From positions 1-64,000 of the forward strand of contig JAEUII010000123.1 of assembly GCA_016795145.1 (NCBI GenBank): a DNA stretch of 64,000 nucleotides, in the 5' to 3' direction. Shown one piece after another: positions 6,719 through 16,333 of the stretch (position 1 is its first letter; the number at the start of each line of letters is the position of its first letter). The stretch is from Planctomycetaceae bacterium. Lineage in GTDB: Bacteria > Planctomycetota > Planctomycetia > Planctomycetales > Planctomycetaceae. Position numbers and translations under genes: made by a program. The notes under the pieces are model-generated. The model was not told the DNA's origin, did not search any database, and saw only the letters and a program-made list of their open reading frames with translations.

Positions 6719-9055
6719 ATGCCCTACACCGTACAGAAGTCTCCTGAATCCAGCAGTTCGTTTGACTCTTCAACCGTGTTGCGGTGCTCCTGGGCCGGAC
6801 TTGTCAGTATCCTCGCGAATGCCGCTCTGCTTGTTGTCCAGCAATGCTGCTTTCGCATGATGTCTCCGCTGATCGGTTCATCGATTGAAACCTGGTCGTG
6901 GATTATCGCTGCGTTTCTTCTGGGGATTGCTGGTGGTAACTGGCTAGCATCCGCACTGTCCGCAAGAGTCCACTATCGCTGGCTGCTTCCGATTTCATTG
7001 CTGCTGTCGGCCGTGAGTGTGAAACTGATGCCGCAGGCGATTGAGTTTCTGGCCAATTCGGTCTGGTTCCAGGATTTGCCGCTGTTCCTGCAGATCGCTG
7101 TTGCCTCGATGTTTGTCTGCTTCGTGCCTGGCATGCTGCTGAGTCTGGTAACCGTGCCGACGATTCAGTCGGTGGCTCACACCTCAGAACCAGGAGCAGT
7201 GGCCGGTCGAATTTTCGCATGGGGAACAGCGGGAAGTCTGGCGGGCAATTATGCGGCAGGCTTCTGGCTGCTCGCCCATTTCGGTACTCACGCAATTCTC
7301 CTGGGAACCACGGCAACGCTCTTCATTCTGTCGTTGCTGTGTCCGCTGGTTGAAGCAGTTGCATCATGGCTCAGCAAGAAAACTTCATACGGACGCGATG
7401 CGAAGAACATCACACCGACTGATGATCTGCAGGCAGCTTCTGTGTCGCAAGAAGCATGCGAAATCATGCCACAGGGCCAGTGGCCGTTGGCCATCCTGAC
7501 TGTGGCGAGCTGCAGTTTCGTGACCGGCGCGCTGGAAGGTGCGGCATTTCGAGTTCTCGCGCCGCTCGTTGGAGTCTCACTGATTTTGTCCGCCGGCGTC
7601 GTCGGTGTTGTTTTGACCGGAATGGCGCTGGGTAATCGATTTGGTGGACGACTCGCTTCGGCCAATGATCCGTTGATGCTGCGAAAGACCCTGATCGCAT
7701 CTGGAGCTTCCGCCCTGATGATTGGGCCACTGTGGAAGATGCTTCTGGCCGCCAATCTCTTTGCAGAACTTCCATTGATACTTCAGACCGTGTGCTGGTC
7801 GTTCTCACTGTTCTTTGCTCCTTCGTTTCTGCTTGGGACCATTTCGCCTCAGGTGATTCAATCGTTCAGCCGGCAGGCTGGAAGTGTGAGTGATGTCGCA
7901 GGGCGATTGTGTGCCTGGTCGACACTTGGCTGCATCGCTGGCATTCTGGCAACGGCCTGGATCGCGATTGAGCAGTTTGGAGCCATTCGAACATGCATTC
8001 TCGCGGGAATCGTTCCGCTGGTGCTGTCCATCGTTGCAACACGGCCATCCAAAACGGAAGCCGCTGAACCCGAAAGCGTGCAGGCGAAAGCACGACAGAA
8101 CAACTTCTTCCCCAAAGCTCTGCTGGTGACCGCCGCTCTGCTCGTTCTTGTGTGTCCATCACCGTACCTGTGTGAGACTCGTTATTTTGCGATCAACGTG
8201 AATGAAGAGAAGATTGGCGATCGCGACGTCCGTGTCATGGTCCTTGATCGACTCGTTCATTCAGCCATCGACCTGAATGACCCATCGTTTCTGCATTATC
8301 CTCATGAGAAGATTCAGGGAGACGTCATTCGATGGGCCTCTGAACTTGCCGATGCCGAGCAACGGCCGGCGAAAGTGCTGATCATCGGAGGCGGTGGCTA
8401 TTCACTTCCTCGCTGGATTGAATCACAGTCAGATCTCCGCAACACAATCATTGACGTCGTCGAGATCGACCCAGGCGTCACTCAGGTGGCTCACGATCAT
8501 CTTGGGCTGTCGACTGCGACGAGAATTCAATCTCATCACATGGATGGCCGGCAGTTTGTCCGCAATGCCGAAGAAACCTCGTACGACGTGATCATTCAGG
8601 ACGCCGTCAATGACTTCTCAGTCCCGTCTCACCTGATGACACTGGAATACAACCAGTTGATTCGTCGGTTGCTGCGAAAGGACGGCGTCTATCTGCTGAC
8701 GGTCATTGACAGTCTGGATTCCGGAATCTTCGTCGCATCAGCGGCAAAGACGATGGATCATGCATTCCCGGAAACACGTCTGATGATTCCGAAAGAAACG
8801 GAAAAGCTGCGTGAAAGAAGTGTCTTCATCATCGCTTCTACGATGCAGAAACAATCGACCGATCTGGCTGCAGTGAACTCGGGTGATGCGATTCTGACGG
8901 CTGTCACTGACTGGTGGAGCCAATGGTCAACGGCGATCGTTGTACCGATCGCTGAGATCCGGCATCGAGTTCGCGCGGATGCATCGAAGGCAGTTCTGCT
9001 GACCGACGACTACGCTCCCGTGGACCAACTGATGATGCGAAATTTTTTGGAGTAA
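6719..9055 (+). CDS. Fused polytopic membrane / spermidine synthase-like protein
   Basis: A 778-residue protein with two parts. Roughly residues 20-500 hold 12 or more hydrophobic helices in two halves, each with a GxxxGNxxA/R-type helix (GIAGGNWLASALS, GMALGNRFGGRLA). From about residue 550 there is a Rossmann methyltransferase-like domain: VLIIGGGGYSLPRWI, the acidic ribose-binding VVEIDPGV, then MDGRQF and YDVIIQDAVNDFSVP, as in spermidine synthases. Such fusions are common in planctomycetes and their substrate is not established; polyamine synthesis is not proven. The frame begins at a TTG at 6704, but the ATG at 6719 is preferred. Confidence 0.85.
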   Translation: MPYTVQKSPESSSSFDSSTVLRCSWAGLVSILANAALLVVQQCCFRMMSPLIGSSIETWSWIIAAFLLGIAGGNWLASALSARVHYRWLLPISLLLSAVSVKLMPQAIEFLANSVWFQDLPLFLQIAVASMFVCFVPGMLLSLVTVPTIQSVAHTSEPGAVAGRIFAWGTAGSLAGNYAAGFWLLAHFGTHAILLGTTATLFILSLLCPLVEAVASWLSKKTSYGRDAKNITPTDDLQAASVSQEACEIMPQGQWPLAILTVASCSFVTGALEGAAFRVLAPLVGVSLILSAGVVGVVLTGMALGNRFGGRLASANDPLMLRKTLIASGASALMIGPLWKMLLAANLFAELPLILQTVCWSFSLFFAPSFLLGTISPQVIQSFSRQAGSVSDVAGRLCAWSTLGCIAGILATAWIAIEQFGAIRTCILAGIVPLVLSIVATRPSKTEAAEPESVQAKARQNNFFPKALLVTAALLVLVCPSPYLCETRYFAINVNEEKIGDRDVRVMVLDRLVHSAIDLNDPSFLHYPHEKIQGDVIRWASELADAEQRPAKVLIIGGGGYSLPRWIESQSDLRNTIIDVVEIDPGVTQVAHDHLGLSTATRIQSHHMDGRQFVRNAEETSYDVIIQDAVNDFSVPSHLMTLEYNQLIRRLLRKDGVYLLTVIDSLDSGIFVASAAKTMDHAFPETRLMIPKETEKLRERSVFIIASTMQKQSTDLAAVNSGDAILTAVTDWWSQWSTAIVVPIAEIRHRVRADASKAVLLTDDYAPVDQLMMRNFLE

Positions 9056-9080
9056 CAACTGAAACTGAAGACGTCGCACA

Positions 9081-9893
9081 TCAGCAGGCTGACATCGCCG
9101 TTTCCCCACTGATCAGTGCCTGCAGTTCGTCTGATGGTGTCAGAAGATCCGCGATTGATTCCACGACGATATCAGGGCGATAAGCAAAGTTTTGCAGATC
9201 TGACCGAGTGGTGACACCTGACAAAACCAGGATCGTACGATATCCCATCTGAACACCACCCAGAATATCGGTGTCCATGGTGTCGCCGATGACGATGGTT
9301 TCCGCCGCTTCAAGACCGATCTCCTTCCTTGCGGCTCGCATCATGATGGGGCTTGGTTTTCCAACGCTGAAAGCCTTCACTCCCGTCGCCTTTTCCAGAA
9401 GGGCTACCACCGCACCGCAGCCTGGACGAGTCCCTGATGCGGTTGGGCAGTTGGGATCAAGATTCGTCGCAATCAGTCGAGCACCATCAAGGATCAGCTG
9501 AACGGCGCGTTCCACCATTTCAAAGGAGAGTGTTCTTCCTTCGCCGACGACGACGTAATCCGGGTGAGTATCCACGATCGAGTATCCGTTCGCGTGCAGT
9601 GCGTTAATCAGTCCGCTTTCGCCGATCACATACGCCGTTCCTCCTGGTCTTTGGCGAGCCAGGAACCTTGCTGTCGCCATCGCACAGGTGAAAACGTGAC
9701 GTTCTTCAATTGGGATACCAAGTCGATTCAGCTTCGTCGCCACATCTCGCCGGCTTCGCTGACTGTTGTTCGTCAAAAACGTGAACGGGATTTCTTCGAC
9801 GAGCAATCGCAGGATTAAGTCGCGAGCACCAGGAATCAGTTCGGTGCCTCGATAAATCACGCCATCCATGTCGATCAGATAACCGGTGTTCAT
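9081..9893 (-). CDS. HAD-superfamily IIA phosphatase, NagD-like
   Basis: Cytosolic sugar-phosphate or nucleotide phosphatase of the NagD type, 270 residues. HAD motif I is IDMDGVIYRG with nucleophile Asp8 and acid/base Asp10; motif II is TNN (41-43) in FLTNNS; motif III Lys179 is in VGKPSP; motif IV is IGDTMDTDI with Asp204 and Asp208. The long insert between motifs II and III is the type IIA cap. The frame is open to 9959, but homologues begin right before motif I, so I use the ATG at 9891-9893; an AAGGA lies immediately before it, closer than usual. It converges on the previous gene with 25 nt between. Confidence 0.9.
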   Translation of the reverse strand: MNTGYLIDMDGVIYRGTELIPGARDLILRLLVEEIPFTFLTNNSQRSRRDVATKLNRLGIPIEERHVFTCAMATARFLARQRPGGTAYVIGESGLINALHANGYSIVDTHPDYVVVGEGRTLSFEMVERAVQLILDGARLIATNLDPNCPTASGTRPGCGAVVALLEKATGVKAFSVGKPSPIMMRAARKEIGLEAAETIVIGDTMDTDILGGVQMGYRTILVLSGVTTRSDLQNFAYRPDIVVESIADLLTPSDELQALISGETAMSAC

Positions 9894-10263
9894 TCCTTTG
9901 TGTCCTTTGTAAATCGCAGCCGTATGCGTTCCTTCGTCCTCGCACTGTCTGAAAACCACCAGCTGCCCTCGTCAGACGAAATGCAACTGATATGCCGTTT
10001 GCACTGTCTTCATGGAATTCCCATCGCTGCGCGTCGCACGTGACTCATTCATGCAGTTTCTCTGCGCGAGTTGGTAACGAACGCTGAATAGATTTGGTGG
10101 ACAGGTTTGAAATGATGAAGCGGCAGTTGTGCAGAAGTGCCGCCATTCAGTGCGATGGCTCAGTGTTTGAGACGTTTGTCCATTCGACAACAAACGGGCG
10201 AGTCTGTTGAGCAAAGCAGCAGATTCGGTCACTCAAGAACGAGCGGGCATCGGCCATCCGGTG
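9894..10263. other. Intergenic region upstream of the NagD-like gene
   Basis: 370 bases between two minus-strand genes. The one long minus frame (about 86 codons, 9972-10232) has no ribosome site and an implausible composition. It presumably carries the promoter of the phosphatase gene and the end of the DUF1501 transcript; no terminator hairpin with a T-run was seen. Confidence 0.4.
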
Positions 10264-11709
10264 TCAGGCAAGGCCCGCAATTGGTTCGCCGTAGTAGACC
10301 TGATGGGGGCGTTCCACTTCGTCATACCAGGCCACCGTGCGTGGTAGTCCGAGGGCTTCGTAGATTGTGGCGGCCAGATTTTCCGGACGCTGTGGATCGG
10401 CAACCGGGTAAGCACCTATGGCGTCCGTTGCTCCGATGATCCGACCGCCCTGAATTCCTCCACCGGCAAGAAAGACGCTCTGAACTGCTCCCCAGTGATC
10501 TCGCCCTGGCAGTTTGTAATGAGCAGGCAGCAGCGTGATCCGAGGCGTTCGACCGAATTCGCCAGCCATTACGATGAGAGTCTGGTCGAGCAAACCGGAT
10601 TCGCTCAGATCATCCAGTAGCGCCGCGAGGGCACGGTCCGTCGGTGGGAACAGATTGTCCTTCAAATGCGGAAATGCATTGCCGTGAGTGTCCCAGGTTT
10701 CGTCGTTGCCAAGATTCACCTGAACCAGGTTGACTCCCGCTTCGACCAGTCGCCGGGCCATCAGGAGTGACCAGCCGAATGAATTGCGTCCATATCGATC
10801 CTGGACGGCATCGGGGGCACGAGTCACGTCCAGAGCTTCACGAACATGGGAGTCCGTCAGCAGTGAAATCGCGCCTTCGCGGTATCGATCGAAGCGCGCG
10901 GCCGTTGCGGCCTGTTCAAGCACGCGAGATTGCCCTTCGAGCTCATTCAGCAGGGAGACTCGGCGCGTTAGCTGAGGATTCGTCATGCCATGAGCCAGCG
11001 TCAGGCTTGGAGCTTCAAAGTGACGCTCGTCCTTGTTGCCTCGATCCTGATGATCAAACTTGTAGGACGGAAACGCTCCGTAGGATGTGGAGTGAAATGG
11101 AGACGCTTCGATAAACCACGGATTGCGATTTACTCCAAGCAGACCCGCGAACTGACCTGGAATAATGCGACCAGAGTAATGAACCAGCTGCTCCGGAAGG
11201 ACAGCGGCAGGTGGAAGATTGTTGCGGGGTGAAGTCACCGCGTTCGCGATCGCAGCGATGCTTGGCCAATCCTGCGGGCGCGGAGTATTTGGGTTGAATC
11301 CTGGTGGCAGCTCCGTTCGCCCCGACAACATAATCTGATGGCCGGCTGAATGATCATTCGACGGATGCCCAAGCGATCGACACACAGACCATAGATGGCT
11401 GCGAATGGCCAGCTGAGGCAGGTGTTCACAAATCTGCAGACCCGGAGTCGATGTCGCAATGGGTTGAAATTCGCCACGAACCTCCGCCGGCGCATGCGGC
11501 TTGGGGTCAAAGCTATCCTGTTGTCCCAAACCACCCGACAGAAAAATGTAGATGCACGCCCGGAACGGCTTGGGCGTCGCGGTCTCCCCGGCCATCGCTT
11601 TCAAGCCATGGATGTGGTTCATTCCCAACCCAAGCAAGCCGATGGCACCTGCCTGAACGGCGGTGCGGCGAGCAATTCCGGGGTGAGAGGGATGGTTTTG
11701 TGGAGGCAT
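10264..11709 (-). CDS. DUF1501 family exported protein
   Basis: A 481-residue planctomycete-type DUF1501 protein, distantly related to alkaline-phosphatase/sulfatase-fold enzymes. It begins MPPQNHPSHPGIARRTAVQAGAIG..., a Tat-like signal with RRTAV. Later come IYIFLSGGLGQQDSFDPK, HSAGHQIMLSG, LVQVNLGNDETWDTHGN, VMAGEFGRTPRI and GRDHWGAVQSVFLAGGGI, the usual metal-site-like motifs of the family. The frame opens at 11748, but the ATG at 11707-11709 has GTGAGG about seven bases upstream. DUF1501 genes usually pair with a DUF1549/DUF1553 cytochrome-like partner; none is adjacent. Function unknown, probably periplasmic. Confidence 0.88.
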   Translation of the reverse strand: MPPQNHPSHPGIARRTAVQAGAIGLLGLGMNHIHGLKAMAGETATPKPFRACIYIFLSGGLGQQDSFDPKPHAPAEVRGEFQPIATSTPGLQICEHLPQLAIRSHLWSVCRSLGHPSNDHSAGHQIMLSGRTELPPGFNPNTPRPQDWPSIAAIANAVTSPRNNLPPAAVLPEQLVHYSGRIIPGQFAGLLGVNRNPWFIEASPFHSTSYGAFPSYKFDHQDRGNKDERHFEAPSLTLAHGMTNPQLTRRVSLLNELEGQSRVLEQAATAARFDRYREGAISLLTDSHVREALDVTRAPDAVQDRYGRNSFGWSLLMARRLVEAGVNLVQVNLGNDETWDTHGNAFPHLKDNLFPPTDRALAALLDDLSESGLLDQTLIVMAGEFGRTPRITLLPAHYKLPGRDHWGAVQSVFLAGGGIQGGRIIGATDAIGAYPVADPQRPENLAATIYEALGLPRTVAWYDEVERPHQVYYGEPIAGLA

Positions 11710-12086
11710 ACGGTACCTCACGGAAGTCGGTAGGAAGGAATCGAGCAACCAAATCTGGTCGCTTGTGCAGGTTGTAACAGGGAGGGTTTTTGTGGAGCAG
11801 AGCTGGAATCGGGTCGCGGTATTGAGAAGATCGGCTGGATGGTAACCATCTGACCAGCGATCTGACAGAGGGCAGGACCGAGTTTTGACTGGAAAGATAC
11901 CGAACCCGGACGCTCGGCACCGTCTTACTTCCCGAGGGTCTCAACCGAAAGATGACCGTTCATCTTGCATATCCGGGTCCGGCGTCTTCGATTCTGTGCG
12001 GTGCGTGCGAAATCGTCTTCAAACCGTTCACAAATCCTGATTTTTGTGCGTAAGATCCTGTGAGAATTCAACTCAGGAGCGATGAA
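11710..12086. other. Divergent promoter region
   Basis: 377 bases between the divergent DUF1501 gene and the cysteine-motif operon. It contains the candidate promoter at 12027-12056 for the plus strand. No gene is supported; the 143-codon minus frame overlapping it is a shadow. Confidence 0.45.
12027..12056 (+). promoter_or_regulatory. Candidate sigma-70 promoter of the 12087-15283 operon
   Basis: TTCACA (12027-12032) and TAAGAT (12051-12056) are 18 nt apart and match the -35 and -10 consensus at five and four of six bases. The predicted start would lie near 12063, just before the AGGAG ribosome site at 12075-12079. Confidence 0.35.
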
Positions 12087-13001
12087 ATGACCGAGCAGAC
12101 GTTGGAACCAGCCACAAAGATTGAGCAGTCCTCAACCGCCGGGTTGAGCGGTTCCGAACCAGCGTCAGCCACCCAGGATTCTGGTTCAGAACAGCGTGTC
12201 GGCTGGAGTTCGGACGAAGGAAATGACTTCGACTACGTCCCAATTTCTCCCTGGGCGCCGCTGGCCCTGTGTTTGGGGCTGCTGTCCCTGACCGGCTTCA
12301 TTGGCCTGTTTGGGCTCTACGTGGCTGCGTTCGGAATCTTCATCGGGCTTGCGGCGTTCTTCCGAGTTCGTGGAGCAGCTGGTGCGGTCAAAGGTGGCGG
12401 AATGTCACTGATCGGCCTCGTGCTGTCTGTTGCCAGTCTGATTCTGGGCTCGGCAAAAATGGCCCATGCCTATTCCACCGAAGTCCCTGACGGGTACATG
12501 CGAATCAATTTTCAGAAGGAAATCGCTGAAAAGCAGTTCTACTACGTCGCGGGAAAAAGGAAACTTGACCCGGAAGTTTCGAAGCTGGTTGGAAAGAAGC
12601 TCTACCTGAAGGGGTTCATGTGGGCCACTCAGGCCACCGACGGACTTCCTCGGTTTATTCTGTTGAAAGACAATGGAGAATGCTGTTTTGGCGGAAAGCC
12701 GAAGTCGCATGACTTCATCACGGTGACTTTGAGCTCATTTCCTGACGGCCAAAGACCACAGTTGTCGTACCGATCTTCAGGCATGTCTGAAGTCGTGTTG
12801 ACGGACGAACAAAAGGAACAACTGGGAGCTGAGTTTTCCAATCAGCTGACGACCAAGTCTTACATTGGAATGGTGGCAGTCGCCGGAGTGCTGAAGGCGG
12901 ATGTTAAGGCTGGTGAAGGCAAGAGCGGCGAAGACTACGAATTCGCTCCGGTGTATTCGATGGACGCTGAACTGGTCGAAGACGCCTGGACCCGATTCTG
13001 A
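12087..13001 (+). CDS. Membrane-anchored DUF3299-like protein
   Basis: A 304-residue protein with an acidic N-terminal tail (about 60 residues), hydrophobic helices at about 65-135 (APLALCLGLLSL..., SLIGLVLSVASLILGS) and an outer domain. The outer domain contains LKGFMWATQATDG, then LLKDNGECCFGGKPKSHDFITVTL. This CCF-containing block is closely matched by the next gene and resembles DUF3299. I choose the ATG at 12087 because AGGAG lies seven bases before it; the frame itself opens at a GTG at 12060. It is first in a three-gene operon. The CC pair may bind metal or form a disulfide; the function is not known to me. Confidence 0.72.
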   Translation: MTEQTLEPATKIEQSSTAGLSGSEPASATQDSGSEQRVGWSSDEGNDFDYVPISPWAPLALCLGLLSLTGFIGLFGLYVAAFGIFIGLAAFFRVRGAAGAVKGGGMSLIGLVLSVASLILGSAKMAHAYSTEVPDGYMRINFQKEIAEKQFYYVAGKRKLDPEVSKLVGKKLYLKGFMWATQATDGLPRFILLKDNGECCFGGKPKSHDFITVTLSSFPDGQRPQLSYRSSGMSEVVLTDEQKEQLGAEFSNQLTTKSYIGMVAVAGVLKADVKAGEGKSGEDYEFAPVYSMDAELVEDAWTRF

Positions 13002-13117
13002 CACTCGCTGACTCCAGTCTTTCGTAGCATGACAAAACGGATGGATCTGCGTACGCTGTGTGAACCACATTCCTGTCGGTGCACCACAGGCAGTGCCGAA
13101 ACGAAGGACTGATTTTC

Positions 13118-14026
13118 ATGAGACATCTGCCACTTGAATCCGCATTTCTCGCTACCCTGGTGATCATGACAGGATGCGGCCAGGGTACTTCGCCCGAGTT
13201 TGTTGACTTCAAGCAGACTGCCCCGTCAGAACTCGACCGCGAGCAGAATCAGAAGACTGACTCAGCCTCCGCCGCGACAACCGAAGTCGCCGCCGTTTCA
13301 AACACGAAAGAAACGACGACGGACAACGCTGGCTCGAAGACGGACGCGACAGGCTCAGCGGTTCCTGCGGCTGTCGCCGCTGAAACGGCGAACGGCGGAA
13401 CCGCGACGACAGTTGCGGGGCAGCAACCGACGGGAGATGCTGGTTCCACAGTGGCCACGAATACGCCGTCGGAAAATGCGACTGCTGCGGGGGACAGTAG
13501 GGGCGAAAAAATGGTGACTTCACGCCAGTCAGGGCTCACCGGTCCCGCAGATGCACCCGGGGTGGACAACGCCGCCGAAGGAGAACACCGCGAGATTCAG
13601 TTGTTGATCCCGGAAAAGCACTTCCGCAAAGAACTCGGGCAGGCATTTCGAGTGACCTACGACGACCTGGATCTGCTGAAAGTCCTGAACATGGAGCCGG
13701 TTCCTGCGGACGCAGTGTCGCATTTCCCCGACTGGCTCTCGGAACTTGACGGGAAGCCCGTACGAATTCGCGGGTTTATGTACCCGACATTCGCGGCCAC
13801 CGATTTGACGGAATTTGTCCTTGCACGCGACAATGGCATTTGCTGCTTCGTGCGAAAGCCTAAAGTTTACGATATCATCGGCGTCACTCTGGCAGACGGA
13901 GAAAAGACGGATTACATCGAAGGACGTCCGTTCGATGTTCAGGGAATTCTTCGAATTGACCCGGCTGCCGACGACAACAACTTATCCCGCCTCTACCGGA
14001 TTGAGCAGGCCAAAGTCATTCACTAG
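13118..14026 (+). CDS. DUF3299-like lipoprotein with Ala/Thr-rich linker
   Basis: 302 residues. A lipoprotein signal ends in IMTGC (Cys20), followed by a low-complexity Ala/Thr/Gly linker to about residue 140, a spacer that would hold the domain away from the membrane. The C-terminal domain reads [19 protein letters not shown] then [20 protein letters not shown], aligned almost position for position with the preceding protein (GFM-x-T-x-AT-D, DNG-x-CCF-xx-KPK-xx-D). They are paralogues from a duplication. The ATG at 13118 has AAGGA ten bases upstream; an earlier in-frame Met at 13079 would spoil the signal. DUF3299 proteins occur beside metal-uptake ABC genes in some vibrios (from memory), hence a tentative link to metals. 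Confidence 0.75.
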   Translation: MRHLPLESAFLATLVIMTGCGQGTSPEFVDFKQTAPSELDREQNQKTDSASAATTEVAAVSNTKETTTDNAGSKTDATGSAVPAAVAAETANGGTATTVAGQQPTGDAGSTVATNTPSENATAAGDSRGEKMVTSRQSGLTGPADAPGVDNAAEGEHREIQLLIPEKHFRKELGQAFRVTYDDLDLLKVLNMEPVPADAVSHFPDWLSELDGKPVRIRGFMYPTFAATDLTEFVLARDNGICCFVRKPKVYDIIGVTLADGEKTDYIEGRPFDVQGILRIDPAADDNNLSRLYRIEQAKVIH

Positions 14027-14059
14027 GCAGGCTCATTCCTTTCTTTGAAAGGGAGCCTC

Positions 14060-15283
14060 ATGCGAATCTTGCTCGCACTTGCCGCTCTTGCATTGACTGC
14101 CACCACTGCCGCTGCGGCTTCAACAACGACCTGTTCGGCCATGTGTCCTTTCTGTGACGCACCGACGCTGGTCCTTGCCGAACAGATCCAGATGTGCGAT
14201 CACCTGCTGCTTGGCAGGTACCTCGGTGGCACTAAGGCCACGGACATCACCGGAGGATCAACCCGATTTGAAATTGTGGACGTCGGGTTCACGCTGGGAG
14301 ATCGGTACAAGAAAGGTCAGGTCGTTGAGTTTCCTGTGTACTACGGCGGGAACAAGGACAGTAAGTACACGCTGATGGGACCAAATGACCGACTGGAAGA
14401 CTGGCATGCACCGTCGGAAGTGACTGACGCCGGCTGGGCCTACCAGGCAAAGATGCCGAAACTCGCGACTGACCCCAAAGTGCAGACTGAGCGGCTGCTG
14501 TACTTCCTTCCTTACTTCGAACACCCAGACCAAATGGTCGCCAACGACGCGTTCGCTGAGTTTGCCGCGGCACCTTACAGCGTCATCGTTCCACTGAAAG
14601 ATCAGCTTCCGCGTGAGAAAGTTCTTCAGTGGCTGGTTGACGAAAAGACCCCTGTCACGCGAATCGGCTTCTATGGTTTGATGGCAGGGCTTTGCGGCAA
14701 GCCGGAAGATGCACCGATCCTGGAGAAGAAGATCCTGGTGCTCGACGCGGACTTCCGGCTCGGCATCGAAGGTGTCATGGCCGGCTACATTCTCTTGAAG
14801 GGTGAAGAAGGCCTGAAAGTCCTTGAAGACGCAAAGATGCGAAGCAAAGTTGCAGTGGACAAGAATGGCAAAGAAATCAACCTGCCGTTCAGTGAAACGT
14901 ACGCGGTCATGCAGGCTCTGCGATTCATGTGGACCTACGAACCCGATCGAATCTCGAAGGACCGCCTGAAGCAGTCCATGCACATTCTTCTGGACCGACA
15001 GGAACTGGCGGACCTGGTGATTACCGACCTGTCACGATGGAAGGACTGGAGCGTGCAGGATCGTCTGGTCGCTATGTACGACAATCAGGATTTCGCGATC
15101 CCGGCTATTCGCCGTGCAATCATTCGCTACCTGATCACCTGCAGCCAGGACAAGGGCCCAAAGCAAGCCGATGGAACTCAGGAAACACCTGACTACGCAC
15201 TGAAGGCCGCCGAGCAACTGAAGGTGATCGAACAGAAGGATCCCAAGACTTTTGCGGATGCAAAGCGATTTCTGGTTCGATAA
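14060..15283 (+). CDS. Exported protein with N-terminal CX3CX2C motif
   Basis: 407 residues. A classic Sec signal (MRILLALAALALTATTAAAA) is followed directly by CSAMCPFC: Cys25, Cys29 and Cys32 in CX3CX2C spacing, then Cys46. Next comes a beta-rich region (FEIVDVGFTLGDRYKKGQVVEFPVYYGG, YTLMGPNDRLEDW), and the last 250 residues are helical and regular, possibly HEAT-like. I know no family. CX3CX2C is the radical-SAM spacing, but this protein is exported and has no barrel, so a structural metal or disulfide site is more likely. Start: ATG at 14060 after GGGAG; the TTG at 14045 is less likely. Third gene of the operon, 33 nt after the lipoprotein. Confidence 0.75.
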   Translation: MRILLALAALALTATTAAAASTTTCSAMCPFCDAPTLVLAEQIQMCDHLLLGRYLGGTKATDITGGSTRFEIVDVGFTLGDRYKKGQVVEFPVYYGGNKDSKYTLMGPNDRLEDWHAPSEVTDAGWAYQAKMPKLATDPKVQTERLLYFLPYFEHPDQMVANDAFAEFAAAPYSVIVPLKDQLPREKVLQWLVDEKTPVTRIGFYGLMAGLCGKPEDAPILEKKILVLDADFRLGIEGVMAGYILLKGEEGLKVLEDAKMRSKVAVDKNGKEINLPFSETYAVMQALRFMWTYEPDRISKDRLKQSMHILLDRQELADLVITDLSRWKDWSVQDRLVAMYDNQDFAIPAIRRAIIRYLITCSQDKGPKQADGTQETPDYALKAAEQLKVIEQKDPKTFADAKRFLVR

Positions 15284-15311
15284 GAGCACAAACTTCAGGC
15301 CACAAATGACG

Positions 15312-15345
15312 AGGGAACGATCCTGCTGGATCGTTCCCTTTTTTC
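15312..15345 (+). terminator. Rho-independent terminator of the cysteine-motif operon
   Basis: A 12-bp perfect stem (15312-15323 with 15328-15339, left arm AGGGAACGATCC) with a TGCT loop is followed by a run of six or seven T. It lies 28 nt after the stop codon. Confidence 0.92.
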
Positions 15346-15408
15346 GTGCTCATTCGCATCGCTGATCAACAGTGCGTGCGACAGGTGGGGCAAGCCACCA
15401 GTGTCTGC

Positions 15409-16275
15409 TCAGATCTTCAGAGCATCCAGGATTCTCTGACACGCGTCTGACTTATTCAGAGCGTAGAAATGCAGTCCAGGAACTCCTTCGCGGCGAAGTT
15501 CTTCGCATTGCCGAATCGCATGCTCAACGCCAATCTCAAACTGAGCGTCCGGGTCGTTCTGCACGGCTTCAAGCTTCGCAGCCAGATCATCCGGGAACAC
15601 CGTGCCGCACATCGAAGTGATGCGTTTGATGCGGGCAAAGTCGGTGATTGGCATGATGCCCGGAACGATTGGAATTCGGATCCCCAGCTTTTCACACTTC
15701 GTCCGGAAATCGAAGAAGTTCTGATTCACAAAGAACAGCTGTGTGAAGATCGCGTCAGCGCCGGCATCCACCTTGCGTTTCAGGTTGCGAAGATCGTCCT
15801 CCAGAGAGCTGGCTTCGATGTGCTTCTCCGGGTATCCCGCAACACCAATTCCCATTTGAGGCTGGTGTGAGCGAATCAGTTCCACCAGCTGATTCGCATT
15901 TCCAAGGCCACCTTCGACCGCTCGAAACGCTTCCTGACCAGCGGGCGGATCTCCTCGCAGTGCCATGATGTTGTGAATACCGGCTTCCGCAGCGCTGGCA
16001 AGCCATTGCACCAGTTCCTCCCGCGTCGATCCGACGCAGGTGAAATGAGCCATCGCCGTCTTTCCGAACGTTTCCTGGATCTCACGACACCAGGCCATCG
16101 TCCGATCTCGAGTCGATCCGCCGGCCCCATAGGTACAGGACACGAACGACGGATTGTACTGAACCAGCGTTTGAAGATTGCGACGCAACGCCGCGTCTCC
16201 CTCCGCTGTCTTCGGAGGGAAGATCTCGATCGACAAAACAGGCTTTGACCCGGCAAACAGTTCCGAAAGACGCAT
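15409..16275 (-). CDS. metF: Methylenetetrahydrofolate reductase
   Basis: FAD-dependent reductase that turns 5,10-methylene-THF into 5-methyl-THF for methionine synthesis; cytosolic. Length 288 matches bacterial MetF (about 290-300). Seen: SIEIFPPKT near the N-terminus with the catalytic Glu, [47 protein letters not shown], and [13 protein letters not shown], all family signatures. ATG start at 16273-16275. It lies 58 nt downstream of purU on the same strand, so one-carbon metabolism genes are paired here. It converges on the operon terminator at 15312. Confidence 0.95.
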   Translation of the reverse strand: MRLSELFAGSKPVLSIEIFPPKTAEGDAALRRNLQTLVQYNPSFVSCTYGAGGSTRDRTMAWCREIQETFGKTAMAHFTCVGSTREELVQWLASAAEAGIHNIMALRGDPPAGQEAFRAVEGGLGNANQLVELIRSHQPQMGIGVAGYPEKHIEASSLEDDLRNLKRKVDAGADAIFTQLFFVNQNFFDFRTKCEKLGIRIPIVPGIMPITDFARIKRITSMCGTVFPDDLAAKLEAVQNDPDAQFEIGVEHAIRQCEELRREGVPGLHFYALNKSDACQRILDALKI

Positions 16276-16333
16276 ATCGCTGCTCGTGACCAGTATTCAA
16301 AATTCGAAGTCAGAAAACTCAACCAGCTTCGTG

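Noticed and set aside
6719-9055. Naming the fused membrane protein as spermidine synthase SpeE
   Set aside because: The Rossmann domain matches the superfamily, but the membrane fusion is a separate group with no established polyamine activity, so no symbol is given.
14060-15283. Radical SAM enzyme suggested by CX3CX2C
   Set aside because: The motif follows a Sec signal peptide and there is no SAM-binding barrel; exported location makes radical SAM chemistry implausible.
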